A stretch of DNA of 64,000 bases from Synergistaceae bacterium DZ-S4 (lineage in GTDB: Bacteria; Synergistota; Synergistia; Synergistales; Synergistaceae): the NCBI GenBank assembly GCA_025943965.1, contig JAPCWD010000010.1:29110-93109 (forward strand), given 5' to 3'. The notes below the pieces were generated by a model. It made no database searches and was not told where the DNA came from. It was given only the letters and a program-made list of their open reading frames with translations. Shown here one piece after another: positions 53,782 to 62,548 of this stretch; the stretch's first letter is position 1; the number at the start of each line of letters is the position of its first letter. Made by a program: the position numbers and the translations under genes.

Positions 53782-53810
53782 TTGTCTCTCTCTTCCCTTG
53801 CATTTACAAT
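53782..53810 (+). promoter_or_regulatory. polA promoter
   Basis: TTGTCT (53782-53787), 17-bp spacer, TACAAT (53805-53810). The -35 starts right after the last hairpin unit. Confidence 0.6.
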
Positions 53811-53861
53811 GTATTGCGTACATGGATGAAGTAACCTTTTATTATGCAGAGGATGGTAATT

Positions 53862-56456
53862 ATGAGCAAAGACATGCTTCTTATAGACGGGCACGGGCTT
53901 GCCTTCAGGGGATTTTACGCGCTTCCCGAGACTCTGGCAGCTGCTGACGGGACACCTACCAACGCCGTTGTAGGATTCACCACAATGCTTCTGAATGGGC
54001 TTGACAAGTGGAAACCTGATAGGGTGGGCCTCTTCTTTGATCCTAAGGGGCCTACGAGGCGTCACGAACTCTTTAAGGAGTACAAGGAGGGCAGGAAGCC
54101 TACGCCGGAGGGTTTTAAGGTACAGCTGCCGCTTATAATCGACATAAGCAGGGCCATGGGCATACCTGTGTTCGTAAGGGATGGCATGGAGGCCGACGAC
54201 TACATAGTCTCAACTGCCAAAAGCGCTTCGGATGAGGGATGGAACGTCTCTATCTTTTCCGCCGACAAGGACCTCTTCCAGGTCATAAACGGCAACATAA
54301 AGATAATCCGCCCCTCAAAAGGAGTAAGCGACTTTAAGGTATATGACAAGGAAAATTTTGTAGATGAATATGGGTTCAGACCGGAGGCAATGGCCGATTA
54401 TCTTGCACTTGTAGGGGACGCAGTCGACAATATCCCCGGAGTACCAGGCATAGGGGACAAGACGGCGAAGGAGCTTATCGGCAGATTCGGCTCTCTGGAA
54501 GGCATCTTTGAAAACCTGGACGAAATGCCGAAGGGCAGAAGGTCAAAGCTTGAAGAGAACAGAGAACTGGCCTATTCCAGCAGGGACCTGATAATTCCAC
54601 AGCTGACCGAAAGCGTGCCTCTTGAAGAGCTTATCATGAAAGACCCTGACGAAGAGATCCTGGCGGAGATGTGTACAAGATTAAGCCTTAGGAGGCTTAT
54701 GGAGCGTATGATGCTGGGAACTAAAACCCTATCAAGTAAAATAAGTATGAAGAAACCTGCTGTAAATCTGAAGAATAAAGGCCCGGCAGTTACACCTATG
54801 ATCGAGATAAGAGCTACACCTGAGAGCCTTGAAACAGGATATGATGATCTTTTCGAGGCGCCGGAACTTGCAATATCTGCGGCGATCGATGGAAAAACTG
54901 TTTTCTGTCTCTTTGATAAAGCGGGCAGGAGCGCCGTGCTTGACCCTGACGAAAACGATACCATGGGTAAGTGGTCTGCCTGGTGCGGAAAAGGCAGCCT
55001 TACTCTCTTCGGATACAGGGAAATGCTTGCAAAATATGACATTCCGCTGCCCCCTGCGGAAAGGATAAAGGATGTTGAGGTGGCTCATTACCTTCTGCAC
55101 CCAGACAGAGGCGGGAGCGCGATAGAGAAGACTCTGGGCAGAAAACTTCCCACAGGGAAAGAGCTTGCCTCGGAGCTTTTTGCAATGTGGGATGCATTCG
55201 AGCCTGAAATAATGAAATTCGGCCTGGACAAACTTATGACTGAGCTGGACCTTCCTCTTTCGGCAGCCCTTGCCAACCTGGAACGGAACGGAATATATGC
55301 TGACACAGCCAGACTTGTTTCGATGGAGAAGGATCTGGCAAAAGCTATCGCGCAGTCAGAGAATGATATTGAAAAATTAGTGGGGGAAAGTATTAACCTT
55401 AACTCACCAAAGCAGGTTGGATGGCTGCTCTTTGAACATCTCCACCTGCCTCCTATAAAGAAAACACAGACCGGATATTCTACCGACATGAGTGTCCTTG
55501 AGGAGCTGGCTCGGCTCCCGGAGCCGCTTTGCGATGTTCCGAACAAGATAATAGAGTACCGTGAAGAGGCAAAAATACTGTCCGGTTTTGTGCAGCCTTT
55601 CCTTGCTGCAGCAAAAGAGGGAGATGGGATGATCCACTCCACCTTTGACCACCTTTCCACCGGCACCGGTCGCCTCTCAAGCAGGGATCCCAACGTTCAG
55701 AACATGCCGGTATTCGGCAGATGGGCTTCGAGGTTCAGGGACTGCTTTATACCCTCGGGCGAAGGAAAAATCTTTGTCGCGGCAGACTATTCACAGATAG
55801 AGCTAAGGGTGCTTGCTCATCTTTCCGGAGAGAAGATGCTGGTAAGCGCATTCTCCGAGGGACGTGACGTTCATATGGAGACGGCCTCCTGGGTATTCGG
55901 ACTTCCTTCTGAAGAGATAACCCAGGAACAGAGAAGGTTCGCCAAGGTGGTCAACTTCGGGCTGCTTTACGGCATGGGTGCCCACGGACTCGCTCAGAGG
56001 CTCGGCATATCACGGCCACAAGCGGCCGCGATGGTCGAAAGGTACTTCAGCGTCCTTCCAAACGTTAAAGGTTATCTTGAAAAGAGTGTAAGGGAAGCAA
56101 AGGAGGCCGGCTATACTCGTTCGATATTCGGGCGCATAAGGCCGCTCGCCGAGGTTGCAACAACTGCCGGAAGAGGCAACAACCCCATAGACAGGGTGGC
56201 AGTAAACACTCCCATACAGAGCGCCGCGTCTGACATCGCCAAAATAGCCATTATGAGGTTCGACAAGGTCATCAGTGAAGAGTTCAAAGGGGCGAAAACA
56301 GTACTTCAGATACATGACTCGATCGTCTGCGAATGTATGCAGGAAGATGCTGACATGCTTGAAAAGAGGCTGGTAGAAGTCATGGAGGGCGTCGATGTGC
56401 TGAACGTACCTGTAAAGGCCGAACCCAAACGGGGAAATTCGCTGAGCAAAGTGTAA
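53862..56456 (+). CDS. polA: DNA polymerase I
   Basis: 864 residues from the ATG at 53862 (GAGG 9 nt upstream). N-terminal 5' nuclease: LLIDGHGLAFRGFYALP, EADDYI, GDAVDNIPGVPGIGDKTA. The middle 3'-5' exonuclease domain has lost its Asp-x-Glu and other metal residues (ISAAIDGKTVFCLFD where DTET is expected), as in Bacillus Pol I. Polymerase motif A ADYSQIELRVLAHLSG, motif B RRFAKVVNFGLLYGM, motif C LQIHDSIVCE, in which the usual HDE is HDS. Replicates and repairs gaps, removes Okazaki RNA. Confidence 0.95.
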   Translation: MSKDMLLIDGHGLAFRGFYALPETLAAADGTPTNAVVGFTTMLLNGLDKWKPDRVGLFFDPKGPTRRHELFKEYKEGRKPTPEGFKVQLPLIIDISRAMGIPVFVRDGMEADDYIVSTAKSASDEGWNVSIFSADKDLFQVINGNIKIIRPSKGVSDFKVYDKENFVDEYGFRPEAMADYLALVGDAVDNIPGVPGIGDKTAKELIGRFGSLEGIFENLDEMPKGRRSKLEENRELAYSSRDLIIPQLTESVPLEELIMKDPDEEILAEMCTRLSLRRLMERMMLGTKTLSSKISMKKPAVNLKNKGPAVTPMIEIRATPESLETGYDDLFEAPELAISAAIDGKTVFCLFDKAGRSAVLDPDENDTMGKWSAWCGKGSLTLFGYREMLAKYDIPLPPAERIKDVEVAHYLLHPDRGGSAIEKTLGRKLPTGKELASELFAMWDAFEPEIMKFGLDKLMTELDLPLSAALANLERNGIYADTARLVSMEKDLAKAIAQSENDIEKLVGESINLNSPKQVGWLLFEHLHLPPIKKTQTGYSTDMSVLEELARLPEPLCDVPNKIIEYREEAKILSGFVQPFLAAAKEGDGMIHSTFDHLSTGTGRLSSRDPNVQNMPVFGRWASRFRDCFIPSGEGKIFVAADYSQIELRVLAHLSGEKMLVSAFSEGRDVHMETASWVFGLPSEEITQEQRRFAKVVNFGLLYGMGAHGLAQRLGISRPQAAAMVERYFSVLPNVKGYLEKSVREAKEAGYTRSIFGRIRPLAEVATTAGRGNNPIDRVAVNTPIQSAASDIAKIAIMRFDKVISEEFKGAKTVLQIHDSIVCECMQEDADMLEKRLVEVMEGVDVLNVPVKAEPKRGNSLSKV

Positions 56457-56499
56457 AAAAAGAGGCCGGCAAGATAGGCACTACCTTAAGGCCCATACG

Positions 56500-56590
56500 A
56501 CCGTTTCACTATTGTTTGACAACGTTTGACGATCGTTTGACCGCCTTTACAACTGTTCAATTACCGCTCAGCCATGCTCAGCAAATTCTT
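56500..56590. repeat. 11-bp-period array before rpmE
   Basis: GTTTCAC-TATT-GTTTGAC-AAC-GTTTGAC-GATC-GTTTGAC-CGCC, then TTTACAACT and GCTCAGC words. Confidence 0.8.
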
Positions 56591-56636
56591 CTCCATTTTC
56601 AATCAAACATATCGGAAAAACAGAGTGTAAATTTAC

Positions 56637-56665
56637 TTGCGTCTTTATGAAACCTGCAATATAAT
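56637..56665 (+). promoter_or_regulatory. rpmE promoter
   Basis: TTGCGT (56637-56642), 17-bp spacer, TATAAT (56660-56665). Confidence 0.7.
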
Positions 56666-56712
56666 GTACAGCTGTATGTTAGACGTATCAGAACATCTGG
56701 AGGTGCAATACA

Positions 56713-56952
56713 TTGAAAAAGGATATACATCCGAAATATGAAACCTGCAAGGTCACCTGCGCCTGCGGCAATACATTCGAGACCAGGTCGACCACAGGAG
56801 ACATGAGGGTTTCGATCTGCAACGCATGTCACCCCTTCTACACAGGTAAGAAGGGCCGCGTAATAGAAGCCGGACGACTCGAGAAATTCCGTCAGAAGTA
56901 CGCAGGCATGAACTACGGACAGAAGAGCGCAAAAGAGGGTACAGAAGAATAG
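56713..56952 (+). CDS. rpmE: Ribosomal protein bL31
   Basis: 79 residues, TTG start with GGAGGTG 7 nt upstream. Begins [20 protein letters not shown] with the zinc-type cysteines (CxC and [11 protein letters not shown]), so the Zn-containing form. C-terminal helix [11 protein letters not shown] plus a short extra tail. Own promoter and terminator. Confidence 0.95.
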   Translation: MKKDIHPKYETCKVTCACGNTFETRSTTGDMRVSICNACHPFYTGKKGRVIEAGRLEKFRQKYAGMNYGQKSAKEGTEE

Positions 56953-56963
56953 CTTTCACCCAC

Positions 56964-56992
56964 GAGGGGAGCATGCCGCTCCCCTCTTTTTT
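56964..56992 (+). terminator. Terminator of rpmE
   Basis: GAGGGGAGC-ATGCC-GCTCCCCTC followed by TTTTTT. Confidence 0.93.
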
Positions 56993-57052
56993 CTAGTAAT
57001 TCCCGACCTGCATCAGTTGAGATATTCCACATGACGAAAGGAGGTTCTCTCC

Positions 57053-57745
57053 TTGCCGATAGAAGTTGAATTGATCGCAAGCACCCCGGATGCCGCAAAA
57101 GTGGTCGCTGCCGCTGCTAAAATTTGCTACAGCCCTTCAGGGGCTATGGACATCCTTGAAGGACTTGACGAAAAAAAGACCGTCTCATTTTTGAAGATGC
57201 TGAGGGAGTCAGGTCATCTTTCGCCATTCGAGCATGTCTCATTTACATTTGCCATAGAGGGAGTAAGCAGGGTCGCAACACACCAGCTCGTCAGGCACAG
57301 ACTTGCAAGCTATTCCCAGCAGAGCCAGCGGTATGTGGGCATGTCGGGACAGACGTGCATTGTGCCTCCTTCGGTACTTGAAAATAAAGAGGCGCACGCG
57401 CTCTTTATGAAGCAGACAGAAGATGCCTGGAAATGTTATGAGGAACTTGTCTCACTTGGGATCTCGAAAGAGGACGCGCGCTTCATATTGCCTCACGGGA
57501 CTGAGACAAGGCTCGTGATGACAATGAACGCCCGCGAACTGCACCATTTCTTCTCTCTGAGGCTTTGCAGAAGAGCTCAGTGGGAGATAAGGGAACTGGC
57601 ACGAAAAATGCTGATACTGGCAAGAGACGCAGCTCCCGACATATTTGATGTCGCGGGACCTTCCTGTGTCGTTGAAGGAGTATGCAAAGAGGCTCACCCA
57701 TGCGGTGAGCCGTATGTGAGCATGGAGAAGATGTTGTCTGAATGA
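57053..57745 (+). CDS. thyX: Flavin-dependent thymidylate synthase ThyX
   Basis: 230 residues, TTG start with AGGAGG 8 nt upstream. ThyX signature RHRLASYSQQSQR is complete, with SPFEHVSFTFAIEGVSR before it and LPHGTETRLVMTMNARELHHFFSLR after. Makes dTMP from dUMP with methylenetetrahydrofolate, NADPH and FAD. Ends in ATGA overlap with the DUF1385 gene. Confidence 0.96.
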   Translation: MPIEVELIASTPDAAKVVAAAAKICYSPSGAMDILEGLDEKKTVSFLKMLRESGHLSPFEHVSFTFAIEGVSRVATHQLVRHRLASYSQQSQRYVGMSGQTCIVPPSVLENKEAHALFMKQTEDAWKCYEELVSLGISKEDARFILPHGTETRLVMTMNARELHHFFSLRLCRRAQWEIRELARKMLILARDAAPDIFDVAGPSCVVEGVCKEAHPCGEPYVSMEKMLSE

Positions 57746-58719
57746 AGAATATCAGAATTGCTCTGCGGCGGATGACCATATCCGCTGCGTTGGGTGTTCC
57801 GAAGAGGATACCGGTAGGCGGTCAGGCAGTTATAGAGGGAGTGCTTATGAAGGGTCCGGAACATTGGGGGCTGGCGGTCAGGGAACCGGGAGGTTCCATC
57901 TGGCTCACGGCGTGGCTCGGTTCCGGTTGGCTCAAAAGGGGCATATGGAAATATCCGGTCATCCGTGGTTTTGCAACTATGGTAGAGATGATGAGGATAG
58001 GCATGAGGGCCCTCTCCCTTTCCGCGGAGATCAGCCTCGGTGAGGAGGACAACATCACTCCGCTTGAGATGGCAGGAGCGATAGCCGTTGCCATCTTTGC
58101 AGTCGCGGGACTTTTTGTCGCGCTGCCGATGCTTGTTTCGGAATACCTCACATCCCTCTTGGGCCTTGCACATCTGACAAAAAACATCGCAGAGGGCATA
58201 CTGAGGGGTATAATTTTTGTCGGTTATGTCGCAATGATAGGACTTTGGAAGGATATACAGCAGGTCTTTGCATACCATGGAGCGGAGCACAAAACGATAA
58301 ACGCTTATGAGAACGAAGCCGAGCTCGCGCCTGAGAACGTGGCAAAGTTTTCGAGGATACACAGGCGCTGCGGTACCTCTTTCCTGCTGGTAGTGATCTT
58401 GGTCAGCATAATAGTATTTTCCGCAATAGGGGGAGGGTCACTGCTGTGGAGGATAGGAAGCAGGGTACTTCTGCTGCCTCTGGTGATAGGCATCTCATAT
58501 GAGTTCATAAAAGGTGCGTCAAACTCTGATACTTGGGGAAGATACTGCATAATGCCGGCCCTTTCGCTCCAGTACATCACAACAAGGGAACCAAGGATCG
58601 ACCAGATAGAAGTTGCCCTGGCCGCGCTGGATTTGGCTTTGCACCCGGATACAGCCGCGGAAAACACGCAGAGTGAAGCAGTTGGGAACAATATTGAAGC
58701 AGTGGTGAAGCAGTTGTAA
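57742..58719 (+). CDS. DUF1385 (YqhQ) membrane protein
   Basis: 325 residues. N-terminal GGQAVIEGVLMKGPEHWGLAV is the family signature, with AYHGAEHKTINAYEN and RCGTSFL further on; about five helices. Often found just before prfA-prmC, as here. Function unknown; some relatives are linked to PRPP or envelope physiology. The last ten or so codons (EAVVKQL) lie in an 11-bp-period repeat array that supplies the stop. Confidence 0.88.
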   Translation: MKNIRIALRRMTISAALGVPKRIPVGGQAVIEGVLMKGPEHWGLAVREPGGSIWLTAWLGSGWLKRGIWKYPVIRGFATMVEMMRIGMRALSLSAEISLGEEDNITPLEMAGAIAVAIFAVAGLFVALPMLVSEYLTSLLGLAHLTKNIAEGILRGIIFVGYVAMIGLWKDIQQVFAYHGAEHKTINAYENEAELAPENVAKFSRIHRRCGTSFLLVVILVSIIVFSAIGGGSLLWRIGSRVLLLPLVIGISYEFIKGASNSDTWGRYCIMPALSLQYITTREPRIDQIEVALAALDLALHPDTAAENTQSEAVGNNIEAVVKQL

Positions 58720-58832
58720 GGGTGGACAAAAATCTGGCAACGACTGCTTGCCAATTGCTCACGCTTGCCGATCGCTTGCCAGTCTTTACAACTGGTTCAC
58801 GCGGCAGATACTGCCGCAGTTTCACGCAGGAA
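58690..58832. repeat. 11-bp-period array overlapping the end of the DUF1385 gene
   Basis: On the minus strand GCTTCAC-CACT-GCTTCAA words in the coding end, then on the plus strand GCTTGCC-AATT-GCTCACGCTTGCC-GATC-GCTTGCC, the CCAGTCTTTACAACTG phrase and a GCGGCAG-ATA-CTGCCGC hairpin. Confidence 0.7.
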
Positions 58833-58870
58833 GGACCATCCTGCAACTAAAACAGGTGGTGTAACAACAT

Positions 58871-59944
58871 ATGGAATTGATGAATAAGTTAAGGGAGATC
58901 GAACAGAGTTATAAGGAGATCGAGACGCGCATGGCTGATCCGGAGGTCGCTAACGACCCCCAGGAGATGCAGTCGCTTGGAAAGAAGCACGTTGACCTGA
59001 CCCCGATCGTAGATGCATTCATGCAGTACGAATCCGTACTGCAGGGGATCAAGGACTCGAAGGAAATGATCGCGGGGGACGACAGGGAGATGGCCGAGCT
59101 TGCAAAGGAAGAGCTGGCTCTCCTGGAATCTCAGGTCGAGGGCCTGGAAAGGCAGATCCAGATCCTCCTGCTGCCGAAGGACATCAACGATGACAGAAGC
59201 GTCATCATTGAGATAAGGGGAGGTGCGGGAGGAGACGAGGCAGCCCTCTTTGCCGCCAACCTTTTCCGAATGTATACGAGATTTGCCGAACGCCAGAGGT
59301 GGAAGACAGAGATCATATCGGGAAGCGAGACTGGCATAGGCGGATATAAGGAAATAATCTTCAGGATCGACGGAACAGGGGCATACAGCAGCCTGAAGTT
59401 CGAAAGCGGTGTCCACAGGGTACAGCGCGTGCCCGAGACAGAAGCAAGCGGACGCATACACACATCTACGGCGACTGTAGCAGTCCTCCCTGAAGCAGCG
59501 GACGTCGACATCGAAGTCCGTACCGAGGATCTTAAGATCGACACCTACCGAGCCAGCGGAGCAGGCGGACAGCACGTCAACATGACGGACTCGGCTGTAA
59601 GGATCACACACCTTCCGACTGGTATAGTCGTGACGTGCCAGGACGAGAGATCACAGATCAAGAACAGGGCAAAGGCGATGCAGTTCCTGAGAACGAAGCT
59701 CTACGACGCAGAGCTGCAGAAGCAGAACGCCGAAATGGCCGCGGAGAGAAAGGGGCAGGTCGGGACAGGAGACCGCTCAGAACGCATCAGGACTTACAAT
59801 TATCCGCAGAACAGGATATCAGACCACAGGATAAATCTCACACTTTACAAACTTGACCAGGTCATGGACGGAGACATCTATGAGCTAATACGCGCACTCT
59901 CAGATGCAGATCAGGCGGAAAAGCTTAAAATGCTGACCGTTTAA
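58871..59944 (+). CDS. prfA: Peptide chain release factor 1
   Basis: 357 residues, ATG after AGGTGGTG. Codon-recognition P-x-T motif as PET in [14 protein letters not shown] (RF1, reads UAA/UAG); GGQ in [10 protein letters not shown]. The Gln is the target of the PrmC methylase encoded next. Confidence 0.96.
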   Translation: MELMNKLREIEQSYKEIETRMADPEVANDPQEMQSLGKKHVDLTPIVDAFMQYESVLQGIKDSKEMIAGDDREMAELAKEELALLESQVEGLERQIQILLLPKDINDDRSVIIEIRGGAGGDEAALFAANLFRMYTRFAERQRWKTEIISGSETGIGGYKEIIFRIDGTGAYSSLKFESGVHRVQRVPETEASGRIHTSTATVAVLPEAADVDIEVRTEDLKIDTYRASGAGGQHVNMTDSAVRITHLPTGIVVTCQDERSQIKNRAKAMQFLRTKLYDAELQKQNAEMAAERKGQVGTGDRSERIRTYNYPQNRISDHRINLTLYKLDQVMDGDIYELIRALSDADQAEKLKMLTV

Positions 59945-59954
59945 GGAGTAAAAT

Positions 59955-60800
59955 TTGAAACTCTCCGAACTTCGTTCCGAATGTCTCAGCATGCTCCTGA
60001 AAGAAGGGATAGAGAGGCCCTTCTACACAGTTGACCTGATCCTCTCGAAAGCGCTCGGGATAGAAAGGGCGCTCCTTATAGCCAAAGGCTATATGGAAAT
60101 TCCCGCGCAGAAATGTGTGGGAATTTTGTCTATGACAGAGAAGCGATCTGCGAGGGTCCCCCTCTCATATATACTGGGCGAAGCGGAATTTTACGGCAGG
60201 CCTTTTGAAGTAGGTGAAGGCTGTCTGATCCCCCGACCCGAAACGGAATTGCTTGTAGAAGAAATGCTGAATGCCTGTCCTGATGCTGAAAGATTTGCGG
60301 ACTGGTGCACGGGGAGCGGATGCATAGGTTTAACACTGCTTCTGGAAAATCAGAATTTATCAGGCTATGGAATAGATTCAAGTCAAAATGCCCTAAATTG
60401 GGCAGATTTAAATACCTATAAATATAATTTAAAATCAAGATTTAGTTTAATATTGAATTCAGATCCCTCTGTATGCGATATTCCACCGGGATCACTTGAT
60501 TTCATAGTTGCCAATCCGCCATATATTCCTTCCAAAGAGGTCAACAGGCTCATGTCAGATGTTAAGGACCACGAACCCATTGAAGCACTGGACGGCGGAG
60601 AGGACGGGACTAAACTCTACAGGCTCTTTTTTGAGAGTTTTCCGAGGTTTCTTAAGGATGGAGGCTTTATGGGATTCGAGACAGGCGGGGACGAACAGGC
60701 GGATATACTCATATCCATGGCCCCGGGCAATTTTGTTCTAATGAACAGGATTTTCGACTATAACGGCATATTACGGCACCTGACGTGGAAAAAGAATTGA
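59955..60800 (+). CDS. prmC: Release factor glutamine methyltransferase PrmC
   Basis: 281 residues, 10 bp after prfA. N-terminal helical RF-binding domain, SAM motif WCTGSGCIGLTLLLE, and catalytic NPPY in VANPPYIPSKEV. Methylates the GGQ Gln. A short stretch (about 60330-60460) is visibly AT-richer than the rest, but the frame and motifs are intact. Confidence 0.95.
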   Translation: MKLSELRSECLSMLLKEGIERPFYTVDLILSKALGIERALLIAKGYMEIPAQKCVGILSMTEKRSARVPLSYILGEAEFYGRPFEVGEGCLIPRPETELLVEEMLNACPDAERFADWCTGSGCIGLTLLLENQNLSGYGIDSSQNALNWADLNTYKYNLKSRFSLILNSDPSVCDIPPGSLDFIVANPPYIPSKEVNRLMSDVKDHEPIEALDGGEDGTKLYRLFFESFPRFLKDGGFMGFETGGDEQADILISMAPGNFVLMNRIFDYNGILRHLTWKKN

Positions 60801-60861
60801 AAATAATATAGAATTCGGAAAGTTATATCAGATAAAAAAATTTCGTGAAGGAGCGTTTTTT

Positions 60862-62058
60862 ATGGAAAAAAGAGAACTTGTCATAATAGGAGCGGGACCT
60901 GCTGGTCTCACCTCCGCGATTTACGGACGCCGCGCCGGCCTTGATGTGCTGCTTCTCGAGAAAGGCATCCCCGGCGGTCAGATCAACATAACAGACGAAA
61001 TAGAAAACTGGCCGGGTGTTATACATTCTTCAGGTTCAGAACTTGGTGTTTCTTTCAGGAAGCATGCCGAACACTTCAAAACGGAATTCAGGGACTGCAC
61101 AGTATCCGGGATCGAGATAAGGAACGGAAGCAAGATCGTTATCACTGATAAAGGCGAAGTTGAAGCCGAAGCTATAATCCTTGCCACAGGGGCAAGCTTC
61201 CGCAAGCTAGGCTGCAAAGGCGAAGCTGAATTTACCGGCGGGGGAGTCAGCTATTGTGCTGTCTGTGATGCGGCATTCTTTGAAGATGAAACTATTGCCG
61301 TGGTAGGCGGCGGGAATGTTGCCGTAGAAGAGGCCGGATACCTTACCCGTTTTGCATCAAAAGTTTATATAATCCACAGGCGCGATGAATTCAGGGCGGA
61401 CAGGCTTGCAATAGAACAGGCACTCTCCAACCCAAAGATAGAGCCGATATGGAACTCTGTTGTTGAATCAATAGAGGGAGAAGGGCTTGTTGAAAAATTG
61501 GTGCTGAAGAACGTAAAGACTGGAGAAATTTCGGACCTGCCCGTTGCCGGAGTCTTTGTCTTTGTCGGCACTGAGCCCAACATATCTTATCTCGGTGAGC
61601 ACGGATCACTTGTCAAGCAGACCCGCGGGGGCTGGATCGATACGAACGACAAGATGGAGACATCGGTGGAAGGCATATTCGCCGCAGGAGACATCCGCGA
61701 AAAGTATCTGCGCCAGGTAGTTACTGCTGCAGGGGACGGCGCTGTTGCATCGATGGCAGCCTACTCCTACATTACTGAGCAGCTGCATCTCCGCTCTGTC
61801 CTGATAGACCCGGACCATGTCTGTGCGCTGATGACTTCGAGCATTGACCAGAGCCAGATAAACCTTCAGGTCGAGACAGAGAAATATGCAAAAGAGAGCG
61901 GAGTAAAGATCGTCCTAATAGATGGCTACAGAAATGCCAGAATGGTAGAAAAACTTGGCATAAAAGAACTTCCCGCACTCCTAGAGCTTAAAAAAGGAGA
62001 GATAGTCCGCAGCCTAAAACCCCAGGATCTGAATGCGGTCAAAGAGTTTGTTAAGTAA
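60862..62058 (+). CDS. trxB: Thioredoxin reductase with fused, redox-inactive thioredoxin-like tail
   Basis: 398 residues, AAGGAG 8 nt before the ATG. FAD loop GAGPAGLTSAIYGRRAG, redox YCAVCDAAFF, NADPH GGGNVAVEEAGYL and HRRDEFRA, second FAD motif GIFAAGDIREK: a full low-Mr TrxR through about residue 308. The last 85 residues look like thioredoxin (VEKLGIKELPALLELKKGEIV with the cis-Pro site), but the CGPC position reads SSIDQS. So the tail should bind, not reduce. Confidence 0.9.
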   Translation: MEKRELVIIGAGPAGLTSAIYGRRAGLDVLLLEKGIPGGQINITDEIENWPGVIHSSGSELGVSFRKHAEHFKTEFRDCTVSGIEIRNGSKIVITDKGEVEAEAIILATGASFRKLGCKGEAEFTGGGVSYCAVCDAAFFEDETIAVVGGGNVAVEEAGYLTRFASKVYIIHRRDEFRADRLAIEQALSNPKIEPIWNSVVESIEGEGLVEKLVLKNVKTGEISDLPVAGVFVFVGTEPNISYLGEHGSLVKQTRGGWIDTNDKMETSVEGIFAAGDIREKYLRQVVTAAGDGAVASMAAYSYITEQLHLRSVLIDPDHVCALMTSSIDQSQINLQVETEKYAKESGVKIVLIDGYRNARMVEKLGIKELPALLELKKGEIVRSLKPQDLNAVKEFVK

Positions 62059-62099
62059 GAAAGGCTGAGGAGTTGTAAAGACTGGCAATTGGCGAGCGG

Positions 62100-62180
62100 C
62101 CGTAGGGGCCAAAGGGCGGGGATTTGCGGCCAAGGGCCGCGGGGAATTCGCGTCCTTCGGCCGCTGGAGAATTTGTTCGC
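62100..62180. repeat. Hairpin-linker array, forward
   Basis: GCGGCC/GGCCGC with loop AAG, a GCGTCC/GGCCGC-like unit, and a TCGC/GCGA unit, linked by GGGGAATTC and TGGAGAATTTG. Confidence 0.78.
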
Positions 62181-62283
62181 TTCGCATCCAGGAGGGGCGG
62201 CTGAGCAGGGACACAGGCCCCCGATTTAAGCACTCGGGGAAGACGATATAAAAAACTTTTATTCACAGCCGGATGGGTCTTCC

Positions 62284-62352
62284 TGCAAAATTCTCCGCGA
62301 TGCGAAGCAAGCAAATTCTCCGCGGCATGTCCCACTCCGCAATTCCCCGAGG
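62284..62352. repeat. Hairpin-linker array, reverse
   Basis: Linkers AAAATTCTCCGC and CAAATTCTCCGC, then CAATTCCCCG. A CCGATTTAAGCACTCGGGG-type module (about 62219-62240) lies between this and the forward array, and one more reverse unit is at about 62448-62480. Confidence 0.75.
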
Positions 62353-62366
62353 TGGCTTTTCAAAAG

Positions 62367-62436
62367 CTCTTACGATCGTTTGACGACTGTTTGACAACCG
62401 TTCGACTATCGTTTGACCGCCTCTGCGTCCTCACCA
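62367..62436. repeat. 11-bp-period array (type example)
   Basis: GATC-GTTTGAC-GACT-GTTTGAC-AACC-GTTCGAC-TATC-GTTTGAC-CGCC: four consecutive 11-bp steps with one mismatch in the 7-mer. Confidence 0.85.
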
Positions 62437-62548
62437 TTGTTAAGCTGTAAATTCTCTGCGGTTTAAAAGCCGCAATTCCCCCAATTGTTTCATCTCTGCC
62501 AAACAGCTAGAATAATCGAATATCTAAACAACTCATGGGGGAAGCTTA

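Noticed and set aside
60330..60460. Foreign insertion in prmC (AT-rich patch)
   Set aside because: The frame, length and flanking motifs are normal; a local composition swing in a variable region is enough.
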